Assembly (NCBI GenBank): GCA_047973025.1
Contig: JBKEBE010000145.1
Coordinates: 1-21,986, forward strand
Source: UPXZ01 sp047973025
Lineage (GTDB): Bacteria; Bacteroidota; Bacteroidia; Bacteroidales; Paludibacteraceae
Length of the DNA: 21,986 nt
Direction: 5' to 3'
The stretch's first letter is position 1. Every line of letters begins with the position of its first letter. The notes below the pieces were generated by a model that searched no databases, was not told where the DNA came from, and saw only the letters and a program-made list of their open reading frames with translations. Below, one piece after another: positions 1 to 7,255 of this stretch. The translations under genes were made by a program, and so were the position numbers.

Positions 1-381
1 AATATAATACTTGAGTGAAAAATTTGTAGAAAATGAAAGTCTTGCACTGAAAGTGCATAGTTTCAACTAACGACTGAGACCAATGAAAACCTTATATCTT
101 TGCACTTGTCAGGTAAAGTGGAAACAGGCTCTGCAAGAGAGCAACCTGTCAGTAATAGCTCGACTGACCGGAATGGGTCTGGAGGCGTAAACACATCATC
201 TTACCCTTTGACTATTCATGCCATGAATGACTTGAAAAACCCAATATTGAATCCTTAATAAAAACCCCGACTGTCAGACGAAGTCGTAGCTAATACATCT
301 TAGTCCAATATTTCCCGTCAAGTAGTTTCATGTCTTTTTAAGATTGGCATTACCCTATCACATTAATGTCTTTACTATCAA
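1..381. other. Intergenic stretch without a convincing gene; short stems
   Basis: No frame here gives a protein I recognise. A 35-codon frame opens at ATG 83 and ends at 190, and an overlapping frame is open from 61 to 258 without a useful start, so neither is called. Visible structure includes a tight hairpin at 43-57 (TGCACT / AGTGCA, 3-nt loop). An imperfect hairpin at 124-149 pairs ACAGG with CCTGT and CTCT with AGAG. GTCAG 148-152 can pair with CTGAC 164-168. A 15-bp near-palindrome lies at 214-228, and CGACT 268-272 can pair with AGTCG 282-286. A TATCTTTG box at 95-102 fits the Bacteroidetes -7 element, but I see no matching TTTG upstream. It may be the leader or tail of something outside the window, a small RNA, or a decayed element. 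Confidence 0.4.
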
Positions 382-915
382 TCACATTGTCGGAATGCCG
401 CCTGCTAACGCTTGAATCATTCCGATAGAAAACAAAACAGCCGGAACGACCAAAAGCATAATAGCAATGTATATGATGGTTAAAATTCCCGAAAACTTTG
501 TCAACTTTTTCAGATTTTTCAGTCCGACATTCATGCTCTCCTGATCGTTGTTTCGCATACCGAATCTTATTTTCTCGGAAAATTGAAACAAGTAATAAAT
601 GGGAAAAAAGCTGATGATCGCCACTACAATATTTGTCAATCCCAATACAACAACAGACATTGGATAGTATTGAAACATTTCAAAATCACGATATTCATCC
701 ACCACAGACGAGAGTGTCATGACGGATATTCCGCTGATTATCAACAATCCTATCATTACGAATCCGACAATTGCCATAAAATTGGACCATTTCGCGACTG
801 TTATCAAAAACGATTTTCCTTCCGGATTGATTATCAGTGGCTGTGTAGGATTGAGTTCATTGCCTTCCGATTTTGCCTCTTGTACGAAGCCATCGTATGA
901 TGTCGTATTTTCCAT
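382..915 (-). CDS. Small integral membrane protein, DUF5362-like
   Basis: A 177-aa protein of unknown function. The first ~40 residues are polar and probably cytoplasmic. Three clear hydrophobic segments follow at about residues 45-68, 86-110 and 142-167. Between the second and third is a charged stretch with a Lys-rich patch near residues 132-140 (GLKNLKKLTK). The pattern of AKWSNF before the first helix, FFPIYYLFQFS at the end of the second, and a short loop before a final helix resembles the DUF5362 family common in Bacteroidetes; that assignment is from memory of the family. There is no signal peptide or catalytic motif. It is transcribed divergently from mutA across 269 bp, and I see no TAnnTTTG box for it. 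GGCATT 345-350 and AATGTC 364-369 form only a weak stem downstream, without a T-run. Confidence 0.75.
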   Translation of the reverse strand: MENTTSYDGFVQEAKSEGNELNPTQPLIINPEGKSFLITVAKWSNFMAIVGFVMIGLLIISGISVMTLSSVVDEYRDFEMFQYYPMSVVVLGLTNIVVAIISFFPIYYLFQFSEKIRFGMRNNDQESMNVGLKNLKKLTKFSGILTIIYIAIMLLVVPAVLFSIGMIQALAGGIPTM

Positions 916-1021
916 AACGATTACTTTGATAAATGTGAAACGATGTAAATTTACGATTTTTTTCTAAATCAAGACTGTTTCGTGATTTTTTTATTCTCGT
1001 TGGATAAAAATTCATTAAAAA

Positions 1022-1053
1022 TTTAACCAAGTGAAGTAAAATTGATACCTTTG
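1022..1053 (+). promoter_or_regulatory. Probable Bacteroidetes-type promoter of mutA
   Basis: TACCTTTG at 1046-1053 matches the TAnnTTTG -7 consensus exactly. TTTA at 1022-1025 sits 20 nt upstream in place of the TTTG -33 element. A start near 1060 would give a leader of about 125 nt before the mutA ATG. The box match is seen directly; promoter activity is inferred. Confidence 0.55.
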
Positions 1054-1073
1054 TACCCTCTATTTGAGTAAAA

Positions 1074-1141
1074 CTTGCTCGCAAGTTGTCGAAAAATTCG
1101 GCATTGCGACAGCAAGGCGTTTTTAATAATTTTGACGCCTT
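1074..1141 (+). promoter_or_regulatory. Structured 5' leader of mutA with competing stems
   Basis: CTTGC 1074-1078 can pair with either of two GCAAG copies, at 1081-1085 or 1112-1116. In the long-range form GTCG 1088-1091 also pairs with CGAC 1107-1110. A further perfect 7-bp stem, AAGGCGT 1114-1120 with ACGCCTT 1135-1141, overlaps the distal GCAAG, so the two folds exclude each other. I do not see the conserved B12-box of a cobalamin riboswitch. The pairing is seen in the sequence; a regulatory role is inference. Confidence 0.4.
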
Positions 1142-1184
1142 CTGTACTCATAAGAACCACATATATTGAAACAACCCAATAATT

Positions 1185-3101
1185 ATGGCAGATAAAAAAT
1201 TGAATTTGCTGGCGGACTTTCCGGCGATTACTACCGAACAATGGACTGAAGTCGTTACAAAAGACCTAAAAGGAGCCGATTTTGAAAAGAAACTTGTGTG
1301 GCGGACCAACGAAGGCTTCAAAGTACAGCCTTTTTATCGGGCGGAAAACACAGAAGGACTAAAAACAACTGATGTAAAACCGGCGGCTTATCCGTATGTC
1401 AGGAGTACCAAAGAGAACAACGAATGGCTTATTCGTCAGGATATCAAAGTCGAAAACGCCAAAGACGCCAATAAAAAAGCACTGGACATTTTGAGCCGTG
1501 GAGCCACATCACTCGGATTCCATTTAAAAAAAGCCGATTTAAGTTCGGACTATATAGCAGAACTTCTGAAAGGCATTATCCCGACAGCCGTCGAATTAAA
1601 CTTCCATATCTGCGTCAGTAAAGGAGCCGAATTAGCAACCATGCTTATCGATTACTACAAAGCCAATGGGTTTTATACCAATCCTCCCCAGCTTGTAGGA
1701 TCCATCAATATTGATCCCATTAATAAAATACTACTCAAAGGCAAGGACTTGTCCAAAGAATTTGTACTGGATAGGGTTAAGTCCGTCGTACAGGCATCTA
1801 TTGGATTACCGTTCTATCGGGTTGTAGGCGTTAATGCCACGACCATGAGTAACGCGGGAGCTTACTGCGCGCAAGAGCTGGGTTACGCGCTGGCTTGGGG
1901 AAATGAATATCTGTCTTCATTGGTTGAAAATGGGGTAGAAAAATCGTTAGCGGCTAAAAAAATCAAATTCAATTTTGGCGTAGGAAGCAACTATTTCATG
2001 GAAATAGCCAAATTTCGCGCTGCACGCATGCTTTGGGCACAAATCGTGATGGCTTACCAACCCAAATGTGTTCGTGAAGAGTGCCCCAACAACAAACCGG
2101 ACGGACTGTGTCGATGCTCCGCAAAAATGCGGATACACGCGGAAACAACACAATTCAATATGACGACTTTCGATGCCAATGTAAATATGCTCCGCACGCA
2201 AACGGAAGCTATGAGTGCTACCATTGCCGGTGTTGACAGCCTTACCGTATTACCTTACGATGTTACCTACAAAAGTTCGGACGAATTTTCGGAACGAATC
2301 GCGAGAAATCAGCAGTTGCTATTGAAAGAAGAAAGTCATTTTGACAAAGTCATCGACCCAAGCGCCGGATCGTATTACATCGAAACCCTTACAAAAGAAA
2401 TTGCGGAACAGGCTTGGACTATTTTCTTACAAGTAGAAGACGAAGGCGGTTTCTTTGAAGTGGTAAAATCCGGAACAGTACAAGATACCATTAAAACGAC
2501 TGCGCTCAATCGTCTAAAAAATATTTCAAGTCGGCGAGAAGTGCTCTTGGGAACCAATCAGTTCCCTAATTTTTCAGAGACAGCTTCTCAAAAACAAGAG
2601 AAAAAAGATGCAGCCCATTCAACCACCGGCGGATGTGGATGTGCGCCTGTCGGTATCGAAACATTACCACCCGTTCGCGGTGCCGGAGAATTTGAAGAAC
2701 TTCGTTTTGCGACAGAAAATTCAGGAAAAATGCCTAAAGTCTTTATGCTTACAATCGGGAATCTGGCGATGCGATTGGCGCGCGCCCAATTCTCCGGTAA
2801 TTTCTTCGCTTGTGCCGGCTACAAAGTCATTGACAACTTAGGTTTTTCTACCGTTGAAGATGGAGTGGCGGCAGCCATGAATGCAAATGCCGAAGTGGTA
2901 GTACTTTGCTCAAGTGATGACGAGTATGTCGAATTGGTGCCACAGGCGTTTGAATTGTTGAAAGATAAAGCACTATTGGTTGTCGCGGGAGCACCGGCTT
3001 GTATGGACGATCTAAAAGCGAAAGGCATACAACACTTTATTCATGTAAAATCGAATGTGCTGGAAACTTTGAAAGAGTTTAATTCGTTGTTAAGGGTATA
3101 G
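1185..3101 (+). CDS. mutA: Methylmalonyl-CoA mutase small (alpha) subunit MutA
   Basis: A 638-aa non-catalytic partner of MutB in the adenosylcobalamin-dependent mutase, which interconverts succinyl-CoA and methylmalonyl-CoA in the cytoplasm (propionate/succinate metabolism). Residues up to about 480 are the TIM-barrel mutase domain, with RTQTEAMSATIAGVDSLTV and FSERIARNQQLLLKEESHF typical of MutA. A Cys/Gly linker near 478-490 leads into a degenerate B12-binding-type domain (about 510-638). There the cobalt-ligating DxHxxG of MutB is replaced by GNLAMRLARA, as expected for the small subunit. Four cysteines occur in a short insert (C295, C300, C309, C311), plus C484 and C486. The ATG at 1185 gives a full-length start. 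A promoter and a structured leader lie upstream. Unusually, mutB does not follow directly: two unrelated genes intervene. Confidence 0.96.
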   Translation: MADKKLNLLADFPAITTEQWTEVVTKDLKGADFEKKLVWRTNEGFKVQPFYRAENTEGLKTTDVKPAAYPYVRSTKENNEWLIRQDIKVENAKDANKKALDILSRGATSLGFHLKKADLSSDYIAELLKGIIPTAVELNFHICVSKGAELATMLIDYYKANGFYTNPPQLVGSINIDPINKILLKGKDLSKEFVLDRVKSVVQASIGLPFYRVVGVNATTMSNAGAYCAQELGYALAWGNEYLSSLVENGVEKSLAAKKIKFNFGVGSNYFMEIAKFRAARMLWAQIVMAYQPKCVREECPNNKPDGLCRCSAKMRIHAETTQFNMTTFDANVNMLRTQTEAMSATIAGVDSLTVLPYDVTYKSSDEFSERIARNQQLLLKEESHFDKVIDPSAGSYYIETLTKEIAEQAWTIFLQVEDEGGFFEVVKSGTVQDTIKTTALNRLKNISSRREVLLGTNQFPNFSETASQKQEKKDAAHSTTGGCGCAPVGIETLPPVRGAGEFEELRFATENSGKMPKVFMLTIGNLAMRLARAQFSGNFFACAGYKVIDNLGFSTVEDGVAAAMNANAEVVVLCSSDDEYVELVPQAFELLKDKALLVVAGAPACMDDLKAKGIQHFIHVKSNVLETLKEFNSLLRV

Positions 3102-3137
3102 AGTTTGGTTGTTAAAAAAACCCTATTCTTTATACAC

Positions 3138-3242
3138 TATTAACCCGACACTAATATAACGTGATATTATTCTACACAAATAGCTGTTTATGAATACTTT
3201 GACACGTAAAAAATGTCGTTATTAACCCGCCTGGTTAATAAC
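3138..3242 (+). repeat. 105-bp dispersed repeat, copy A
   Basis: This copy matches the reverse complement of 16390-16494 at 102 of 105 positions; the differences are at 3157, 3203 and 3217, with no gaps. It starts with TATTAACCCG and ends with a perfect hairpin at 3218-3242 (arms GTTATTAACC and GGTTAATAAC around CGCCT). The outer ends TATTAACC and GGTTAATA form an 8-bp terminal inverted repeat. Internally ACGTG 3159-3163 can pair with CACGT 3203-3207; in copy B the C becomes T, which keeps a G-U pair. There is no plausible ORF. It ends 11 nt before the ATG of the prenyltransferase gene, so it would supply most of that gene's leader. The family is not recognised; MITE-like is an inference. Confidence 0.9.
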
Positions 3243-3253
3243 AATAAAATAAA

Positions 3254-4159
3254 ATGAAACACACGTTCAAAGAATGGTTTATGGTAACGCGCCCATGGGG
3301 ATACGCGTTATCAATTATGCCGGCTGTATTGGCGGTAGCCTATGTTTTTTACCTAAATAAGATAACGAATCTATCTGTCAATTGGTGGTACGGAATTTTA
3401 GCCGTCATCGCTTCGCCCATACTGCAAGCCGGCGGAAACATGATGAGCGATTATTACGATTATAAAAACAAAGTCGATCGCGAAGATACCTACGGATCAA
3501 GTCGCATGTTGGTCAACAAGCAATTTGAACCAAAAGAAGTGTATTGGTTCAGTATAATCATGATGCTTATCGGCAATTTGATTGGACTATACCTGCTCTT
3601 CAATACATCATGGCATTTACTTTGGATCGGAATAGCAGGGTTGATTGGGAGTTATTTCTACTTCTTTTTGAAATACAGATCGTTAGGAGATTTGAATATC
3701 TTTATCATCTATGGTCAACTGCTTTCGTTAGGTACCTATTTGGTAATGACCAATACGCTGAGTTGGGAAATGTTATTAATTGCAGCCGCCCCCGGACTAT
3801 TAATTGTCAATGTGTTACACGCTAACAATACCCGCGACATTAAGCACGATGGTGTTGCCAACATCAGGACCGTAGCAATACTTTTAAAGGTCAAGGGTTC
3901 TATTACGTATTACACGATACTCGGAATCGGAGCTTATGCACTGGTACTACTCGCTGTCATAATTGGGATTCAGCATTGGCTGACGCTAATTGTTTTCGCG
4001 TCATTTCCCCTATTGTTAAAAGCGATCAGACAAATTAAAACAGCTGATATAAATAAACCCGAAAACATTATGCAATTGGATCAAAGTAGCGCACAATTAG
4101 CGATGGTGTTTATGATTCTACAAGTTGTTGGAAATTTCGTCGCCGGACTAATTGTCTGA
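3254..4159 (+). CDS. menA: UbiA-family prenyltransferase, probably MenA-like
   Basis: A 301-aa polytopic membrane protein with about eight or nine hydrophobic segments. The first Asp-rich motif of UbiA enzymes is present as N62, D66, D69 and D75 (GGNMMSDYYDYKNKVDRED). The second is NNTRDIKHDGVANIRT, with D195 and D199. These bind the Mg2+-diphosphate of the prenyl donor. NNxRDIxxD...RT in the second motif is the form I associate with 1,4-dihydroxy-2-naphthoate prenyltransferase, which makes demethylmenaquinone. MenA is therefore the best guess, but another UbiA substrate cannot be excluded. The ATG at 3254 follows an AT-rich leader and lies 11 nt after repeat copy A. Its stop is only a few bases before the next gene, so the two are probably co-transcribed. 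It interrupts the usual mutA-mutB order. Confidence 0.85.
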   Translation: MKHTFKEWFMVTRPWGYALSIMPAVLAVAYVFYLNKITNLSVNWWYGILAVIASPILQAGGNMMSDYYDYKNKVDREDTYGSSRMLVNKQFEPKEVYWFSIIMMLIGNLIGLYLLFNTSWHLLWIGIAGLIGSYFYFFLKYRSLGDLNIFIIYGQLLSLGTYLVMTNTLSWEMLLIAAAPGLLIVNVLHANNTRDIKHDGVANIRTVAILLKVKGSITYYTILGIGAYALVLLAVIIGIQHWLTLIVFASFPLLLKAIRQIKTADINKPENIMQLDQSSAQLAMVFMILQVVGNFVAGLIV

Positions 4160-4162
4160 ATT

Positions 4163-4840
4163 TTGATAAGATTGAACAAAAAGAACTATCCGGTGAGTAG
4201 AAAAACAAAAATAGAGTCACAAGGAACAGGAATATTGGTTTTTCCAATTCTTCTTGCCGCCTTTATGTGGTTTTTGTTATTTTCTAAATGGACGGCGCAC
4301 CGGTTCAACTTTTGGATTGGAATTGCCGTTGCCGCATCGATATTAATGATTACCGCCGTTGTTCTTCGAAAAGAAATTTTGAAGCAGTTTCGGTGGAGCT
4401 GGAAATCGGTCGGCTGGGGATTACTGTCTGCCGTTGTGCTTTGGGTAGTTTTTTATTTCGGCGAATTATTTTCGGATTTGTTGTTCGGTTTTGCCCGAGA
4501 GCAAGTTGACGGCATCTACTCAATGAAGGATGAACAAAATAAGCTGCTGATAGCATTGGGATTGCTCTTTGTCATGGGACCCGCGGAAGAAATCTTTTGG
4601 CGTGGTTATGTTCAACAATCATTGATAGATAAATTCGGCGAATGGAAAGGATTTGTTTTCGCAACGCTGATTTATTCCCTTATCCACATTTGGAGTTTTA
4701 ATTTCATGTTGGTTATGGCGGCGTTGGTTTGTGGCATTTTCTGGGGATTGATGTACAGATACAATAAAAATTTAGTCCCATTGGTAATTTCACATGCCGT
4801 GTGGGATGTCGCGGTATTTATCGTATTTCCGATTATGTAA
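4163..4840 (+). CDS. CPBP (CAAX/Abi) family intramembrane metalloprotease
   Basis: About 225 aa with six or more hydrophobic segments. The three family motifs are present: E142 E143 xxx R147 (AEEIFWRGY), H175 in LIYSLIHIW, and H211 in ISHAVWD. The last position of the third motif is Asp (D215) where Asn is usual. Members are Rce1-like proteases; bacterial roles include peptide or bacteriocin processing and immunity, and none can be assigned here. There is no ATG near the N terminus. Candidate starts are TTG 4163, TTG 4172 and GTG 4193, and M35 lies inside the first hydrophobic segment. The start coordinate is therefore uncertain. The gene begins 3 nt after the prenyltransferase stop if TTG 4163 is used, suggesting translational coupling. 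Confidence 0.85.
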   Translation: MIRLNKKNYPVSRKTKIESQGTGILVFPILLAAFMWFLLFSKWTAHRFNFWIGIAVAASILMITAVVLRKEILKQFRWSWKSVGWGLLSAVVLWVVFYFGELFSDLLFGFAREQVDGIYSMKDEQNKLLIALGLLFVMGPAEEIFWRGYVQQSLIDKFGEWKGFVFATLIYSLIHIWSFNFMLVMAALVCGIFWGLMYRYNKNLVPLVISHAVWDVAVFIVFPIM

Positions 4841-4888
4841 AAAGCCGGTACAAAACGTTAGTTGAAGTATAAAACGAATATTCATGTA

Positions 4889-4931
4889 GGAACATCCGAA
4901 GTGGAATCTAACAACCCACAGTCGGTGTTCC
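4889..4931 (+). promoter_or_regulatory. Extended hairpin in the mutB leader
   Basis: GGAACA-t-CC (4889-4897) pairs with GGTGTTCC (4924-4931) with one bulged T. Inside it GTGG 4901-4904 pairs with CCAC 4916-4919, giving a two-tier stem-loop of 12 bp. It ends 16 nt before the mutB ATG and is not followed by a T-run, so it looks like a leader element more than a terminator of the upstream gene. Regulation of mutB by it is inference. Confidence 0.5.
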
Positions 4932-4947
4932 AAAAGTCTCAAAATAA

Positions 4948-7074
4948 ATGAAACCAAATTTTAAAAAAATTGACATTCTCAACTTTATGGAAGGGAACTC
5001 CGCTCCACTTGCTGAAGTTAATTGGCAAACTCCCGAGTTGATCGATGTAAAACCGAGCTACACCAAAGAAGACCTGCAAGGTATGGAACATTTGAACTAT
5101 GCCGCCGGAATCGCACCCTTCTTACGCGGACCTTACAGCACCATGTACGTGATGCGCCCTTGGACGATTCGTCAGTATGCCGGATTTTCTACTGCCGAAG
5201 AGAGTAACGCTTTCTATCGTCGAAATCTGGCTGCCGGTCAAAAAGGACTTTCCGTTGCTTTTGACTTAGCGACCCACAGGGGGTATGATGCCGATCACGA
5301 GCGTGTTGTGGGCGATGTAGGTAAAGCCGGTGTTTCCATCTGTTCCGTTGAAGACATGAAAGTACTTTTTGACGGTATTCCTTTGAACCAGATGTCGGTT
5401 TCTATGACCATGAATGGCGCGGTTTTACCCATTTTGGCATTTTATATCAATGCCGGATTGGAGCAAGGAGCCAAATTGGAAGAAATGGCAGGTACCATTC
5501 AAAATGATATTTTGAAAGAGTTTATGGTGCGAAATACGTACATCTATCCGCCAAAATTCTCCATGAAAATTATCGCCGATATATTTGAATATACTTCCAA
5601 AAATATGCCGAAGTTCAACTCGATTTCTATTTCGGGATACCACATGCAGGAAGCCGGTGCAACAGCGGATATCGAACTGGCTTACACACTGGCTGACGGA
5701 TTGGAATATCTTCGCGCGGGTGTACAAGCCGGAATGGATATTGACTCGTTTGCTCCCCGTTTGTCGTTCTTTTGGGCTATCGGCATGAACCACTTTATGG
5801 AAATAGCCAAAATGCGCGCGGCACGCTTACTGTGGGCAAAAATCGTAAAACAATTCAATCCGAAAAATCCAAAATCGCTCGCTCTCCGTACTCACTCCCA
5901 AACTTCGGGATGGTCCCTTACCGAGCAAGACCCTTTCAACAATGTGGGTCGTACCTGTATCGAAGCTATGGGTGCCGCCCTCGGACATACTCAATCGCTC
6001 CATACCAACGCTTTGGACGAAGCCATCGCGCTACCAACCGATTTTTCGGCTCGCATCGCTCGTAACACGCAGATTTACATCCAGCAAGAAACGGATATTA
6101 CCCGTGAAGTTGATCCGTGGGCAGGCTCGTATTATGTAGAAAGTTTGACAAACGAGCTTGTAGAAAAAGCTTGGGCACTTATCGAAGAAGTAGAAAAACT
6201 CGGTGGCATGGCGGCGGCAATCGAAACGGGAGTTCCGAAAATGCGCATCGAAGAAGCAGCTGCTCGTACACAAGCCCGAATTGATAGTGGTGCGCAAAAA
6301 ATTATCGGAGTTAATGAATATCGACTGAAAAAAGAAGATCCGATAGATATATTGGAAGTAGATAATACGGCGGTTCGAGAGCAACAGATAGCCCGCTTGA
6401 ATAAGCTACGCGCCAATCGAGACAATGATGCGGTGCAAAAAGCGTTAGACGCGATTACAGAATGTGTGCGTACCGATAAAGGCAATTTACTCGAATTGGC
6501 GGTGGAAGCGGCGCGAGTTCGCGCTTCTTTGGGCGAAATCTCGGATGCCTGCGAAAAGATCGTGGGTCGTTATAAAGCAACAATTAGAACAATATCAGGC
6601 GTGTATTCATCAGAAACCAAGAATGACAGCGACTTCGAACAAGCAACCGCCCTTACCGAAGAATTCGCGAAAAAAGAAGGACGTCGTCCGCGTATCATGG
6701 TGGCAAAAATGGGACAAGACGGGCATGACCGAGGTGCTAAAGTAGTAGCAACGGGGTATGCCGATTGTGGCTTCGACGTAGATATGGGACCTTTGTTCCA
6801 AACTCCGGCAGAAGCGGCCAAACAAGCTGTAGAAAACGATGTGCATGTAGTTGGTGTTTCATCATTGGCTGCGGGACACAAAACCTTAATTCCACAGATA
6901 ATGGATGAATTGAAAAAACTCGGACGCGAAGATATTATCGTAATTGCCGGTGGCGTAATTCCCGCGCAAGATTACGATTTTCTTTACAAAGCCGGAGTAG
7001 CCGCTATTTTCGGACCGGGTACATCTGTGATGAAAGCGGCTGTTTCGATTATGGAGATTTTATTGGAAGAATAA
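4948..7074 (+). CDS. mutB: Methylmalonyl-CoA mutase large (catalytic) subunit MutB
   Basis: A 708-aa catalytic subunit with adenosylcobalamin as cofactor. The N-terminal TIM barrel carries GPYSTMYVMRPWTIRQYAGF, with Y63 corresponding to the active-site Tyr, and SGYHMQEAGAT, with H232 as the active-site His. FDLATHRGYDADHERVVGDV is a conserved substrate-channel stretch. The C-terminal cobalamin domain (about 575-708) has the cobalt-ligand motif D591-G-H593-D-R-G596. The SxL element (GVSSLAAGH) and the GG element (AGGVIP) of base-off/His-on B12 binding follow. All key residues are present, so the enzyme should be active with MutA. The ATG at 4948 gives the standard N terminus. Upstream is a 107-bp gap with a strong hairpin and no clear TAnnTTTG box, so it may be transcribed from its own weak promoter or from the genes before it. 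Confidence 0.97.
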   Translation: MKPNFKKIDILNFMEGNSAPLAEVNWQTPELIDVKPSYTKEDLQGMEHLNYAAGIAPFLRGPYSTMYVMRPWTIRQYAGFSTAEESNAFYRRNLAAGQKGLSVAFDLATHRGYDADHERVVGDVGKAGVSICSVEDMKVLFDGIPLNQMSVSMTMNGAVLPILAFYINAGLEQGAKLEEMAGTIQNDILKEFMVRNTYIYPPKFSMKIIADIFEYTSKNMPKFNSISISGYHMQEAGATADIELAYTLADGLEYLRAGVQAGMDIDSFAPRLSFFWAIGMNHFMEIAKMRAARLLWAKIVKQFNPKNPKSLALRTHSQTSGWSLTEQDPFNNVGRTCIEAMGAALGHTQSLHTNALDEAIALPTDFSARIARNTQIYIQQETDITREVDPWAGSYYVESLTNELVEKAWALIEEVEKLGGMAAAIETGVPKMRIEEAAARTQARIDSGAQKIIGVNEYRLKKEDPIDILEVDNTAVREQQIARLNKLRANRDNDAVQKALDAITECVRTDKGNLLELAVEAARVRASLGEISDACEKIVGRYKATIRTISGVYSSETKNDSDFEQATALTEEFAKKEGRRPRIMVAKMGQDGHDRGAKVVATGYADCGFDVDMGPLFQTPAEAAKQAVENDVHVVGVSSLAAGHKTLIPQIMDELKKLGREDIIVIAGGVIPAQDYDFLYKAGVAAIFGPGTSVMKAAVSIMEILLEE

Positions 7075-7171
7075 GTGCTCTATCCGAAATTAAGTTGTAT
7101 TTATTCTCGTTTCTCGGACTATTTGTCTCGTTTTTTAAGTTAGTACAATTTGGAATAGATGTTGTAATTAA

Positions 7172-7201
7172 TTTGTGGATGTAAAACTGACATTATGTTT
7201 G
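7172..7201 (+). promoter_or_regulatory. Probable Bacteroidetes-type promoter of mgsA
   Basis: TTTG at 7172-7175 and TATGTTTG at 7194-7201 match the -33 and -7 elements, with an 18-nt spacer. The expected start is about 45 nt before the mgsA ATG. Both boxes are exact matches; use in vivo is inferred. Confidence 0.55.
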
Positions 7202-7255
7202 CTTTTTGTTGAAGTAAACATAGAGTAAGATTAACTTTTTAACGTTGCAAAAAAA

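Noticed and set aside
83..190. 35-codon frame (MKTLYLCTCQVKWKQALQES...)
   Set aside because: It is too short, the start overlaps a promoter-like box, and a second frame is equally open. A resemblance to transposase N-termini was felt but could not be supported.
100..190. Possible cobalamin riboswitch near the mut genes
   Set aside because: The conserved B12-box and core elements are not present, and the stretch is separated from mutA by a gene on the other strand.
4889..4931. Hairpin as an intrinsic terminator of the CPBP gene
   Set aside because: It is followed by an A-rich, not T-rich, sequence and sits 16 nt from the mutB start, so a leader element fits better.
5425..5793. 122-codon minus-strand frame inside mutB
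   Set aside because: It lies wholly within a well-conserved coding gene, has no recognisable protein features, and is a shadow of mutB codon use. Similar antisense frames in mutA, mutB and the ATPase were dismissed for the same reason.
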